Source of the DNA: Harmothoe impar
Lineage: Eukaryota > Annelida > Polychaeta > Phyllodocida > Polynoidae
NCBI GenBank assembly: GCA_947462335.1
Contig: OX381708.1
Location: forward strand, 7,812,001 to 7,876,000
Reading direction: 5' to 3'
Length of the DNA: 64,000 nt
Position 1 is the first letter of the stretch. Every line of letters begins with the position of its first letter. A model generated the notes under the pieces. That model was not told where the DNA came from and did not search any database. It saw nothing but the letters and a program-made list of their open reading frames with translations. The position numbers were made by a program, and so were the translations under genes. Shown here one piece after another: positions 10,520 to 22,600 of the stretch.

Positions 10520-12397
10520 TGGGGAAGTCCACCAGGGCTAGTCCATGCCCTATACCACTAGGTGGCAGGGCAGTAATAGCAGCTAAACAGGCCCACTGTA
10601 CTTTAGAAACCTATACAATTAATTCATGCTCTGGATAGTATATTTTGTCTTGGTTTTCTCTCCAAGTATTATATTGTTTAGAGAGCACATTACTGATATT
10701 TAATGTTGTTAAAATAAGTTAAATATGCAGAGCTGTTGACATCTCGAGACCATAGAAACTCATAGCACAGGATGCAGCTTCATCCACTAGCCAGGGTCAG
10801 TGGCCACCTGGTGGTTAGCTGCAGGACTAAACATGGAGGACCTCACTGTGAAGTGAAACATAGAGTATTGTGATGTCCTGGTGTGACTGTGTGTATAGCC
10901 AGAATGAGGCAGGTTATCTGCAGGGTTCTTCTCATATATTATGCCTCCCTTTTAGGATAGACACAAGTCCTCCTTAGGGCCCACAGAAACTCTGTATTTG
11001 GAGCTTTTGTGTGAAACCTCTTGGATAGTGTTCAGCCAGAATAAGGCAGGTCATGTGCAGCATTCTTGTCAAATATTATGCCTCCCTTCTTTGATCTTGA
11101 ATGGCTTGGATTTGCCGGTCTCCATTCTCATACGTTTCTACCTGAACATCATATTGAGGACCCTGCAGTGGAAGGAGACAAGATCATTGAAGGATTATAA
11201 AGAAAGGCACAAGTGTAACCAAGGTCTTCATAGACAGCTTCCTAGCACTAACGAGGGAGCAGAGTTGGCATGACATGATATTCGATATCAGCAATGCCAT
11301 TGACGAGTAGACGCGTAAAGCAAGCAGGCTATATCAACTGCCGCAAAACAACTTTTATTAGCGAACAAGCTGACGGATGTTTGTTGCAAATAATCTAGAA
11401 AGACTATCATTGCCTGAAAACTAATCACTTGGTCGAAAAAAGGTTTTAAATCATTATGGTTCATTTAGATAAATATACAATATAAATGTATTGACATGAA
11501 TACTGTGATATTTTAGTGGTTTTTATTATATCTTATATTATATTTGTTTTTCTTATTTACCAAGAATTAAAGGATTAGGGTCTACTAAAGGTGTTGGCTA
11601 GGTGTTGTAAGGCTTCATTAAAATAGTGCTCTACAATTGATAAATGTTCATTCAGTATTCCCAAGAACTAGACTGAGTACTTGACCGGTAGTGGAACTAC
11701 GTCCCTTGACAATCACCGAAACAATGTTTAAAAGTGTCCTTGTTCCCATACTTTGAATCTTGATCTTTGAACTAATATGGCTAGTTTTACAATATCCTTA
11801 TTTATCATTCCTAAGTTGATCTACATAGATTTGATTCCTCATGCCACCAGAAGAATCGTCATGTAAACCGGTGTAACTAGCCTTAGGGGAAGAGTTCATA
11901 TACAATCAATCAATCAATCATATACAATGATACAAGTTACAAGTTGCAAAAGGTTCTACTTGTTCAGTTTATGTTATCAGAATAACTTCATGTGTACATC
12001 TTTGAACTGTTTAATATTTAAATTGTTTTCATATCCACTTGTCAGGCCTGGGCTTTAAACATCATACATGTGGTAGACACTGATACTGACCCAGATTTAA
12101 GTATGGGTCCATAATTTTCTCAGATATAACCTTCCTATGAGTTATATTATTGGTAGTTGAAAAGTGAAGACTATCATGAGACAGTTATCTGTGATTATGT
12201 AGACACCCATAAGCCATTAGCTTTCAACTAAAAATAGGAGTGCATCAAATGATGATTGGTGGGCCTTGTTTCCCTCTCAGTTGATAAGGGCGGTCCAGAT
12301 ATATCTTCCTAGTCGGGGCCGCCACATGTATACCATGCACACACTACACACATTAAAACCTGTTACTGAAGGTATCTCTACTAAGCTGGCTTATATC
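10520..12397. other. Intergenic interval with co-duplicated 3' flank repeats
   Basis: Two related blocks at 10897-10952 and 11033-11092 share GCAGGTTATCTGCAG-like sequence and the phrase ATTATGCCTCCCTT. A third relative lies after the next gene at 14840-14893. An (AATC)n run is near 11905. The 91-codon open frame at 10998 shows no domain. No gene is supported. Confidence 0.5.
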
Positions 12398-12560
12398 AGC
12401 TATTTGGGCCCTGCTACACCAAACAGGATTAGCACCTACTGACCAAGGGAAGGGACAGCAGGAGAAAGTGTCAATACACCTAGACAAGGGTAAGCAGCAT
12501 GAGTTGTACATTGCATGCTGCATGAACTGGTCATTACCAAGGAAACCCATCACATTATTA
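12398..12560. repeat. Upstream segment shared with the previous kelch gene
   Basis: Second copy of the segment at 8437-8606. Here its right-hand continuation is interrupted by inserted DNA (12566 to about 12950). Homology with the other gene's upstream region resumes at the phrase ATACAAATGCAGCTTC near 12960. Confidence 0.7.
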
Positions 12561-12565
12561 TTAAT

Positions 12566-12748
12566 TACCGTATTCGACATAATAAGCGCCCAGGGCGCTT
12601 ATAAAATTATTTTATGACGTTTTTAGTACTTAAGAGTTAAAATGTCCCCGGAATCGCGAAATTTGACCCTTTGTTCTAGTCTAAAAATGCCTCAAAAAGG
12701 GGGGGGGGCGCTTATTAGGGGAGGGGGCTTATTACGTCGAATACGGTA
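12566..12748. mobile_element. MITE family A
   Basis: TACCGTATTCGACATAATAA at the left and TTATTACGTCGAATACGGTA at the right are inverted ends. It is absent from the matching place upstream of the paralogue at 8813, so it arrived after the duplication. A G-run sits inside. Confidence 0.85.
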
Positions 12749-13098
12749 ATCCTATAGTCTTGTCCTGTACTTTCTGTGTGCTGAACAGCTGAAGTTCCGG
12801 TACTTATGCTATATCTATTTGTATGTCAACAAGCTGTGAACGCCTATTCATTGTGTTTATATATGATTGTATTGTTGATGTAATATTGGCCTCTTAAGAG
12901 AGACTTGACTTGTTCATGTAAATTGAGCTAATAAAAGCCTTGTTAAAACCAATCAAACCTATACAAATGCAGCTTCTATCTTATTCATGCTCTGTTTTGT
13001 AAATCATCTCAATTAATTTCTATAAATATTTACCCTGAAGATAAATTAATTGCATTTTTCGTCTGTTCTTCCAGGTTGCAATAAGACATACCCCTAGA

Positions 13099-14793
13099 AT
13101 GATGATTGATATCGGACTGACAAGCGGGATAAGAGAGATATGGAAGGAACACGTTCTGCAAGACTTTACCCTTGTTGTTGAAGGTCATGAATTCAAGGGA
13201 CACAAGGTTGTCCTTGCAGCAGTCAGCAAGTACTTCAAGGTCATGTTTGGTGACGGCTTTATGGAAACTAAAAAGGACAAAGTTGATGTGATGGGCTTTT
13301 CATCGGACACAGTATCTAAGTTACTTGACTTCATTTATACTGGAGAGGAAAGCACCATAGCAGATGATACCTTAGAGGTACTTAGATGCTCTATGTACCT
13401 CCAGATGCCTCTGGTCAGTCAATTCTGTGCCAAGAAACTGGTGGAATGTCTCAATGTCAAAAACTGTCTGGAGATACTCTCCACACTAAAGGAGTTCACT
13501 TTCCAGGAAGAACTGAAGGAGGTTACTGAATTTGTATGGAACAACTGGGACGCAATGCTAGCCACCTGTCAACCAGATGACATGTTGTTTGATGCAGTTC
13601 AGGTCTTGATCGACTCTTGGGAGAAGTCTGAATGGGACTTGTTCAGGTTTGTAAAGAATTGGATCGTCTCAGACTACCAAAACCGCATCATGTATGTGAA
13701 TGATCTGATGACAAGAGTTAGGTACTGTCTTATTGGTCCAGATCAGCTACAAAATATCATGCAGATAGACATATTCTCCAACACTGCAGGTCCCTGGAAG
13801 GATCTGGTGGTCAGCGCTGTGAAATACCACCAACTACCCATAAACCACAAGGTTCTAAATAGATTAGAACAATCGCAGGTCAGAATGGGACCGGGGCCTG
13901 CAGTCTTCTCTCTAGAAGATCCCGAGGTTGAATTATGTTCATTAAATGATGAAACAGAGTGGGTGAAATGGAAAGTGAAAGGTTTTAAACAACCAACTTG
14001 GTGTGACACTCTTATTCCTGACAGCATTTGTTTAGAGGTGAACAACTTTTTTGTCGTTTGTGTGACTGGCGAGGAACAAATCTGGCAAATCTTTGACCCA
14101 AGGACGTTGACATGGTCAGAAATCCCCAGCATGGCAAAGCCAAAGCGTTTCTTTTCCCTGGTTCATCACAATGACATTTTGTACACAGTCGGGGGGAGGA
14201 ATATGGATGATACAGCTTGTTCTGATATGCAACAATACACTTTATCAACAAACAGCTGGTTTTCCCATCGTGAGCTGCCAGTTCCACTGGTCGCAGCTGC
14301 TGCATGCGTAATGGGAGATAGACTGTACGTCAGCGGTGGGGTGACACATTCTGAGGATCACTCGGATCAGCTGTATTGCCTAAACCTTTCAGCCCACACC
14401 CCAGATTGGGAAACAAAGGCGCCATGCCTGAGGGAAGTTGATGGCCACTATATGTGTGTTATGAAGAGAAACAGCGAAGAAGGTCTGTTCCTGCTTGAAT
14501 ACGGCTTCACAATGCAGTTCTATACACCCTCAACTGACCAATGGTCAGAAATGACCCACCTACCTATACAGAATGACATAATCCAACCGTTCGATGATGA
14601 TACCAGTGCTGTCTTCGCAAGCGGCAATTCTCTTTTCATGATCAACATGCTTTCAGAATTTCGGCCTCTGTGCTGGAAGCTGACAATTACAGAGAATGAA
14701 AATATCAAAAAAATCGATTTGCAAGATCTTCCTCTGGACAGTATTGACGTATTTGGTGGCTTATTAGCTGTGCCACCAAAAGTCTCAAACTAA
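13099..14793 (+). CDS. BTB-BACK-Kelch protein (KLHL-like), MIDIGL group
   Basis: 564 residues. BTB at about 15-115 (DFTLVVEGHEFKGHK, SKYFKVMFGDGF), BACK at about 120-225 (SEWDLFRFVKNWI), linker YHQLPINHKVLN, propeller at about 270-545 (ILYTVGGRN, RLYVSGGVT). The acceptor AG at 13073-13074 precedes the ATG by 24 nt. The BTB residue before the conserved His-Lys is Gly instead of Val (FKGHK), which could matter for the dimer core. It is the nearest sister of the gene at 8813: the BTB exon halves are highly similar, while the end of BACK and the propeller differ more. Predicted CUL3-ligase substrate adaptor. Confidence 0.93.
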   Translation: MMIDIGLTSGIREIWKEHVLQDFTLVVEGHEFKGHKVVLAAVSKYFKVMFGDGFMETKKDKVDVMGFSSDTVSKLLDFIYTGEESTIADDTLEVLRCSMYLQMPLVSQFCAKKLVECLNVKNCLEILSTLKEFTFQEELKEVTEFVWNNWDAMLATCQPDDMLFDAVQVLIDSWEKSEWDLFRFVKNWIVSDYQNRIMYVNDLMTRVRYCLIGPDQLQNIMQIDIFSNTAGPWKDLVVSAVKYHQLPINHKVLNRLEQSQVRMGPGPAVFSLEDPEVELCSLNDETEWVKWKVKGFKQPTWCDTLIPDSICLEVNNFFVVCVTGEEQIWQIFDPRTLTWSEIPSMAKPKRFFSLVHHNDILYTVGGRNMDDTACSDMQQYTLSTNSWFSHRELPVPLVAAAACVMGDRLYVSGGVTHSEDHSDQLYCLNLSAHTPDWETKAPCLREVDGHYMCVMKRNSEEGLFLLEYGFTMQFYTPSTDQWSEMTHLPIQNDIIQPFDDDTSAVFASGNSLFMINMLSEFRPLCWKLTITENENIKKIDLQDLPLDSIDVFGGLLAVPPKVSN

Positions 14794-14915
14794 TGTGAAA
14801 TGGTCAATTTCGCCATTTTAGCCATATTTCGACAAGGTTCTTAGATAAGCAAGTCATGTGTAGGATTCTTGTTAATATTATGCCTCTCTTCTCGAATGGG
14901 CCCAATTTATCGCAT

Positions 14916-15086
14916 TACCGTATTTGACGTAATAAGCGCCCTCCCCCTAATAAGATTTTCCCAGATTTAAAAAAACAAAAATGTTCCTCCGATTTTGTTA
15001 CTGATTTTCACACCTGTGTGGAACATGGAACACTTCACACCTGTGCAGGTGTGTGCTATATCAAGCTTATTACGTCGAAAATGGTA
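14916..15086. mobile_element. MITE family A with an internal palindrome
   Basis: Ends TACCGTATTTGACGTAATAA and TTATTACGTCGAAAATGGTA. The interior carries CACACCTGTG at 15009 and the palindromic CACACCTGTGCAGGTGTGTG at 15035-15054, which resembles T-box/E-box half-sites. The right end has mutated. Confidence 0.75.
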
Positions 15087-15523
15087 TATGCCTTTGCCTG
15101 AGCAAGATGTGGATGATGAATGCATGTGTGTAAATGATCTTGCAGATTGCAGAGAAAGGCCAAATGTACTGCAGCTTGTTATGGATGACTTTCTCAACTG
15201 AGAAGGGAGTAGAGTATTAGCTGGGATCTTATTAGCCTTCTCAACTCAACTTGGCTGGTCAACAATTAGCTCAAAAGACGAGCAGCCTGTAATGAACTAA
15301 ATATAATGATCTGAATCTAAGAGAGTTTCTATCATTTGAGAATAATATTGAGGACTTTATCGTTCAAAAACAATGACTTTGGTAAGAAAAGTTCAAAAAT
15401 AGACTCTAAGGTTTGATGTGAATTACCAGTATCACATGCAGATTTTGGTTGTGTTAAAAAGCACGTACACATTAGTATTATTGCTTAGTTCTTGTTGCAT
15501 ATTTTGCAAAAAAAAGAAGACAT
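15087..15523. other. No gene recognised
   Basis: Non-coding sequence. The 68-codon open frame running into it from the MITE has no domain and is not supported. Confidence 0.4.
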
Positions 15524-15902
15524 TAGGCCACTCAAAAACAAAAGTTGTTTCTCATCACCAAGCAGTGAGAAATATGACTAGGGAGTTTTTTATTTAGTTT
15601 TTTGTTGTTTTTTTGCTTGGGCCTAAATATATAGGAAAATGTAGACTTTCCGCAATCAATTTTCATATTTTAGTAATTCAGTGTTTATAGATCCCCAATA
15701 GTTGTTTTAATGCGTTTTATTCCTAGCTGACTGCATTACTGACAGCATAAGCTTTAATTTGATACCAAATTTGCCAATATTCCCTCAATATGAACACATT
15801 TTTCATCAAAATTGTTAAAAAAAAAGAAAAAAAGTTTTGCTTAAAACACAATTTTTATGATGCGCGCGGTGATGAGAAACAACTTTTTTTTTGAGTGGCC
15901 TT
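15524..15902. mobile_element. MITE family F
   Basis: TTAGGCCACTCAAAAA at the left pairs with TTTTTGAGTGGCCTTA at the right. The next blocks GTTTCTCATCACC and GGTGATGAGAAAC are also inverted. Copies occur at 39810 and 60019. Confidence 0.8.
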
Positions 15903-16264
15903 AGTCTCCTAGAGGTGTTACCAATGTGGTTTGTCGGAATAGGCCCTGTTGGATGTTAAAACTACCAGGTATATAAATAAACAGAAGAAGGTTCATATAT
16001 CCTTGTAGTTGCAACAAGGTACAGCATGTTAGATTTAGGTTATCATAATAATTTTGTATTCCTTGAGCTGAGGTTGAGAATAAAATGTTTGAATTGAGTC
16101 TGCTGTTTAAATGTTATTGTTTTGTTATGAATTCACTTTCCCCTTTAAATTACCACTAATTTTCATACAAATGTCAAGCAATTCAATAACTGGAAGGGTT
16201 TAATCGTATTGCATTGAAATAATCCAAAGGAAATGCAATAATTTGGGGGTACATGATTTATCAA
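15903..16264. other. No gene recognised
   Basis: AT-rich sequence. AATAAA occurs near 16079 and could serve the kelch gene at 13099, but it is more than 1 kb past the stop. Confidence 0.4.
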
Positions 16265-16899
16265 CTGTATCTCAATTTCAATTTCAATTTAATTGTTTAT
16301 TATACTGAACAGAACATTCTACAAATTAACGCAGATATCAACGATCTCCTCAGTTGGAAAAATAAAAAGATGAGATTCATTCCTTAATATTAACAATAAT
16401 TTTTTGCATAAACACATCTTTTTTTTGCTTTATAATGAGTTGAAGAATTAAATAATTCTTAGATGATATTACTTAGGAGGGAAGGGGGGGGGATGAATGA
16501 TGAATGGTACGAACATTTTATTATGTAGACATTTCAAATCTTGACTCACAAATTAAAACAATTTCCATATTTGGAATTAACACAATACCTTAATATAAAA
16601 CATATTTTTTGCATAATGTCACCCAAAAAAACCAAAAAATAACTGTACTATAGATATATACCTTTCAAAAATATGATGGATATTTATCATTTTCGTTGAA
16701 CATTGACATTAATCAAAGTATGAAATATCACCCAAATTTATAATTAGAAACCTCTACCAAGCTGCTGTTGTAATACTAACAGACATGGTCCAATTAAACT
16801 GTTGTAATACAAGTTTATTTGGAAAGACCAACCCAACCATACATGATAAATTACTTATAACTATTACTGGGATGAAGACGTCCATTAATTTAATTGCAT
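16265..16899 (-). mobile_element. 3' untranslated tail of a non-LTR retrotransposon
   Basis: Follows the minus-strand reverse transcriptase C-terminal fragment (16900-17147). The far end has a short hexanucleotide repeat (TCAATT-type at 16270-16290), a usual 3' tail for non-LTR elements. No coding sequence. Confidence 0.55.
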
Positions 16900-17147
16900 C
16901 TAATCCAGATTTATATAAACGTTTACTGGAGCATCATTAGTAAATTGCAATACATACAGCCACTTTTTAATAAAGAATTTCTTAACAACTTTTTTAAGGG
17001 CCCTTTTGAAGCAATCCTTACTCTCCACCAACCTAATATTTGAAGGAATCATATTCCACTCAGTCATCGCATTTACTGGAGGGGATTTCCTTATTCTCTC
17101 TGTATGTGTTAGATATGTATAGTAGGGACTGATTTTCAGAATATCAT
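16900..17147 (-). pseudogene. Reverse transcriptase C-terminal fragment, non-LTR retrotransposon
   Basis: On the minus strand this encodes the last ~80 residues of a CR1/Jockey-type ORF2: a basic segment, then the hallmark TEWNMIPSNIR (usually WNSLP..IR in the family) and a lysine-rich end (FKRALKKVVKKFF). It begins exactly where the terminal repeat of the 10.5-kb unit ends. The matching N-terminal part of such a protein lies on the other side of that unit (27639-29045), in the same orientation and in the right order. I infer one retrotransposon copy split by a later insertion. Confidence 0.7.
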
Positions 17148-17840
17148 GGCCCAAGGGGCATTTCATTCTAAAATTTAGCGACAGGTATTTCTTAGGTAAA
17201 TCAAGGGTGCTGATCATGAATCTGCCGCTCGCAGTTCTGAAAAATGAAGATTTCCATGGAAACGAGCCCAAAAATAAAATGGCCGCCAATAATACTTGAG
17301 AAAGCCTAATTTCTATATAAAAAAGCATATATTTATCACTAATGGGTAAAATCAACCATGGATATCATGATTGAAGGACAAAATTATGTCCAAATGAGGG
17401 TCCTTGGCCATTATTGTTGTAATGATAGAAGAAAAAAAATCGAAATATCATACAAGGTTACCATGGTAACCGTTTCACCTAGCAACACTGGTAAATGAAT
17501 AAAAGTGCATTATGGTCAGCATATTAACAGCTTTAATGAAGATATCTGCAAATAATATATTACTGCTATAATAAAAACATGATTCAGTGGCAGGCATATA
17601 TCATGTCTAGCATTTTTGCTTCCATTTAGGTACCTTGAGCTGTTGCCTAGCAACCAGAATGGGATTTGTTGATATCCTTGACGACAACCCTTTAAAACTC
17701 ACATTAGTATTATTCTGAGGTAGCATACCCCCCCTAAATCAGGCCCTAGCAATTCAACTTTACCATTCCTTTACTCCTAGTGAAAATGATTCCCTAGTAA
17801 CAGCAATTCTAAATGGTTATTTGCCTAGCAACACACATTA
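17148..17840 (+). repeat. Left terminal inverted repeat of the 10.5-kb unit
   Basis: Inverted copy of 26950-27638. Contains the palindrome GGTTACCATGGTAACC (17456-17471) and GTTGCCTAGCAAC (17642-17654), plus a near copy at 17821-17832. These fit the RFX X-box form GTNRCC(N0-3)RGYAAC. The open frame read outward across the end is present in both copies only because the DNA is nearly identical. Confidence 0.85.
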
Positions 17841-18433
17841 AGAAGGTCCTAAGCTCCTGAATGAAACGTATCCTCACTAAATTGGCTACGAGAGGTTTGA
17901 TTGTGTCATTATGTTATTTCTGAAGTTCTGCCTTACCTTATATTATAAAGTTAAAAGCTGTTCAGCTGTACAGGATATTATTTTTGGTAATTCGGCTACA
18001 TTTGATGCTACGTTTAATATTGTATATGATTGTGTTGACGACAGAATAAATAAAACAAACTAATATCAATGATAGCAAATGATACTTTATTTGTAATAAT
18101 CGGCTCCATGTTTGGTGAGCTGTTAAATCTTAGATCCTTGACTTGACTTGGATCATTACAGTGAGTTTTGTGCAGTGACTTAATTGCCATAAATGAGATA
18201 ATCACATATTTGAGGGATGATAGAGGGATGGAATAGGGGTATTCTAAAGTACCTACTTATCATGATACCCATTAATAGATAACTCATTGAAAGATGTAAC
18301 CTCAATCTCTTTTGTTTGGTCATAGAGAGAAGGTTGTCAAGTTATCAAAAAGATGGGATGATTTGTGCAAGTTTATGTTGCTATACAGTCACAAGGGGTA
18401 CAGGTATTTTAAATAATAACTCCATATCACATT
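17841..18433. other. Subterminal non-coding part of the 10.5-kb unit
   Basis: AT-rich. I see no coding domain and no clear matching sequence on the right side beyond the terminal repeat. Confidence 0.45.
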
Positions 18434-19059
18434 TGTGGGCCATCGGGGGAAAACGTGCCTCCAGGGGGGATTTTTAGTACAGGTTTTGGCCACCAGGGGG
18501 CAGTATATGGGTGAAACACTGCAAAATATACTAAAAATGCTTTCGACCAATTTTTCATGGGGAATCCAGTGATATGCTTAGAATTATTCCATCTCTACTG
18601 AAAACGTTCCATTTTTGGAATCCAAAAGAATATTTGTTGCCATGGAAACATGGAATATTGACAAATATGACAATTTCTGGTTGCCATGGAAACACTTCAT
18701 TATTCCAAATGGGATTTTTTTTGCTACAAATGTTTTTGGAAATTTCACAAGGAACTCAGAATCGAAAACAGACTACAGAAACTCTCTCTAGAACTAATTT
18801 TATGATAAAAACAGCAGATGTCTTTGATTATTTTTCAACAAAACTGTATATTTTGCATTATTAGTATTCATAATAGGATATAGTGGATTTAGAGCTTATT
18901 TGCCATTTTCAGTCGTACACACCAACCCCAGTTTGACAAGCAGTTACAGCAAAACTACTTGGGATATTTTAGCTCAAGATATCTCATTTTAAAGCCTGTA
19001 ACATAAACTTTGAAAAGCCATTTCCCCCCTGGAGGCATGTTTTCCCTCACCTGGCCACA
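18434..19059. mobile_element. Foldback element nested in the 10.5-kb unit
   Basis: The left arm TGTGGGCCATCGGGGGAAAA with CGTGCCTCCAGGGGGGA pairs with the right arm TCCCCCCTGGAGGCATG with TTTTCCCTCACCTGGCCACA. It carries two GTTGCCATGGAAAC motifs (18636 and 18680). It may be a passenger or part of the host unit. Confidence 0.6.
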
Positions 19060-19621
19060 TTTATGTAATACCCTTATACACAATAAAAATGCCTTGTTAT
19101 AAGCTCCCCATCACAATCGTTATTTTCATTCAATGTGTAATAAGAATCCAAGGAGGCGATTACCCATATAACGGTAATGAAAATAATGACTATAGTACTG
19201 TAAAACCTATGGCAAGTATACTGTAGCCAGTGGGATTTTCTGTGTGTATTCTATGCTGCGATACCGTCATAGAAAGTAAACTGAAGGTACTCTATAGCTT
19301 TTGTGATCCTATGTGCTGGTTGTGGTAGAAGGTCATCCCAACGGCCACCCTTGTGTTTTGAGGTTGTTGATTGCCACTCAATTACGTCCTTTCCCGAGCT
19401 GGAATGTAAGTATAATCACCTATAATGTTACAGAATAATGGTATATGATAATGGTACATATGCCTGTATATTACATTATGCAGCACATATAATGACTTTT
19501 TCTTCCTTAGGTTTTATTACATTATGCAATAGTTACTTAGACTTAATCAGGCAAGAGAGCTATCTCATTATCATATCATAATGTACAACTGCTATAGATA
19601 TTTATATATTTGCTTACCAGG
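19060..19621. other. Non-coding sequence downstream of the 1520-codon ORF
   Basis: AT-rich sequence between the nested foldback and the stop codon of the minus-strand ORF. A donor-like GTAAGC on the minus strand follows directly after the stop. Its relevance is unclear. Confidence 0.4.
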
Positions 19622-22600
19622 CTATTCAGACTCTGCAACATTATAGCACTTGAAGGATGGTTCTTGGCATCTGCAGTTAGTGATGCAGGCAGGGTTGTGT
19701 TTCCTACAGCTACATCTGTGATTTCTGCAGCCAGCTTTGCATTTACAGGATATCAGCTGTAGGCATACTTCTGGTATGGGTTCTGTTGTCATCAGCACAG
19801 GCCACAAGTTACCTTTTTCTTCTTTCCATCCTAGTGTACATGGGGATGGAATCTGTGGTGCTAATAGGTGGGCCCAGTTCCATACAAGGGCCTGATGTTG
19901 TGCTCGCTTGATATGTTGCTCCAAGGCGTTGGATGTAGGTGGTAATGCTTCAGGTTTTGTACATTTTCCAAACAGCGAGAGTCGGGCCTCATTCACAGAG
20001 CAAACTTCTGGGGCATTATAGCAATGGCAGAAGAACTTTTCCACAGACGCTACAATTGTGCCACTGAGATCTTCTTGTCCAAGACCAGCAAGAAGTTTGT
20101 GATGCTGAAGGAACACTTTGAACATTGATTGTTTTGTGTGGCCGGCCAAGAATGATGTAGTGTCTGACCCACTTAATGCGTGGAATGCATTGAGGGTTTC
20201 AGCACAATCCTGTGGGAGCGTCTTCACTACTTCATGCACAGGGATGTACTTTCTGTTGTTGCTGGTCCCAGCCTTCAGAAAAACCTCCCGACACCCTAGT
20301 CTGGCAAAGTGGGAAATCAACAGAACTAAAATATCAGTGTCTCTGGCCTGGACAATGACAGTGTCTGATGTTGTGTGTAAAGCATGAATGATAACTCTAG
20401 TGTCTGCTTCTTCATGTTCAGCACAGAGAGCACTTGTGTCTATGGGAAGGGTACTATGAACTTCAGTGCTATCTTCAAAACTACCACTTATGACAATCAT
20501 CTTGTCAGCAACCTTCTCAAGAATGTAATCTGACAGGAACTCTGCCAGATCACATTTGTTCTCTGGATGGGCAAGGTAGTTGTTCCAATCAGCAGGGATT
20601 GGGATGTCTTTGTCAGTTGATATCTTTCTGATAGGGACTTTGTTCCTTTTACGTCTTTTCCTTGCTTGGTGCTTGGTGGATATGTCACGGTAACGGTCAA
20701 ATACCAAGTCTATCCGTTCACAGGATTCTCCCGACCTTAGCACATTTGTCATGAACACCTCAGCAAATTCTTCGAATGTTTTTCCTGATGGCTTGCCCAA
20801 CCCGTGGACTAGTGCTTGCCCATCAATAATCAATGTGGTTTCATGGTTTTGTGTTCTTGGGATCATTGCTGGAAAGCTTATGTCATTGGTCAGACAGTCA
20901 ATAAGCAGTGCTTTGTTTCCTGTTCTCAAGTTCCCATTGGCTTCTGCGAGTGCGAGTGGTACCGCCATCAATTCATGTTGCAAAACTTGCCCTAGGTCAA
21001 CATCTCGTCCAGAGGCATATGCTACGATCAATCGCTGCATAACATTTCGATCAGCTTTGATGATGGTCTTCTGTTCTTTCTCTTTGCCTTGCTTTGACAC
21101 CCTATAGAGATCTGCAAAGGTCAAAGCATTCACTCTCTTCATTGGTTGATTGAATTTGCTGTTATCTTCAACCAATCTGGACTGAATGTTCTCCTTCAGT
21201 TTTTCTTTACCTTTCATGTAGGCTGAGAGCAGTGATTCCTGAATCTTGTCTGTAGCTTCATCTTTGTTTGCAATATTCTGTAGCATCTCGGTAGAGGAGA
21301 ATACACCAAAAGCTGTCAACTGATCTGTAAGCTTCTTTTCATCGGCATTGTCCCTTTTCTTTTGGTGAGGAAGAGATTCAGGGATGGATGTGTCTGAGTC
21401 ATCAATACCATACCCTCTACTTGTTACATTTGACAGATCTGCCCTGAGATTATATGAGAGTGCCCATCGATTGAGTGCAGTCCTTGTCCTTGTTATGCCA
21501 ACAATTCCTCCAGCTACTTTTCCAACACGATTCAGCGATTCCTGGGCATGATCCCCATCAACTCCATTGAATTTTCTTTCTGAATTCCGTATCACGAAGT
21601 TTCCTTTCAGGAACTCATCTTTGATTGCTTGCGGGAGGTTGGCCATTTCCATCAGATACACTGGACCCCATTTTTCATAATTCAGGTGGTCATATCTTGC
21701 AATGTAAGGTAGCATGGCTTTGAATGCTTCTATGTGAAGACACCAGCTCCCTTCCCGATAACTTCTGGTCAGCATAAGTAACATCTGCACCATCTGCATG
21801 TATTGCCACCAGAATGCGAAGTTTGGGTTATCTTTGGACTGATCGTTGGCATATGTCTCCATGTACTCCTGCACATCAACGCTCACTAGGAGTGAGATAA
21901 CATCCGTTGAAGATGTTGCTGATTCCAATTGCTGTAGGAGATGGATATCCTTGGTTGATAGATAGGTCTTGAAGCCAGGTAGGAGTATTGTCCACAAAGC
22001 CTGGAATGTAAGCTTGTGAAGTCTCATGCCTTTCTTGTAGTCCTTCCCTGCAAGGACATGCTCTGCTGAGCCATCACTAATCAAACCACTCTCTACCCAT
22101 GTTTCTTTGAGTCCGGACGCCTCCATATGCTGTCCAATACATCTGAGAAAATTCATAGAAATATGGAGACCACCAAGGCGAATGAATACCTTTTCATTGT
22201 ATTCTGGTACTTGCCATTTGAGCTCCATCAATCTATAGAAGAGTGCTTGATCCACTGTGATGACTGTATACTGCTGATCCATCTTTTCTGATATGTACAT
22301 ACAACGTTGTATGACAGTATTCAGTGTGTCACGTTCATGGGCTGGTGCCTGCAGAATTGGGAGATATCCAGCTGTAGTTGGTGATGTTTCCAAAGTACTT
22401 ATGTCCTCATTAAACTGTGTCCATCCATCTTTCAGCTCTTGATCTTGGCGCTTTATGAGGAATGCTAGGTCTTTTGCCAGACTTGAATGGGATACCTCTG
22501 TATTCACATCAAATATGCTATGGGTTGCATTTTCATACACTGGACATGGATGGTCAATGACACCAGCTTTAGTTGGAATCAATTGGTCCATAGCTGCTGC

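Noticed and set aside
16900..17355. 151-codon ORF as one gene
   Set aside because: Its first half is terminal inverted repeat of the 10.5-kb unit and only the second half is reverse-transcriptase sequence. The fusion frame is accidental.
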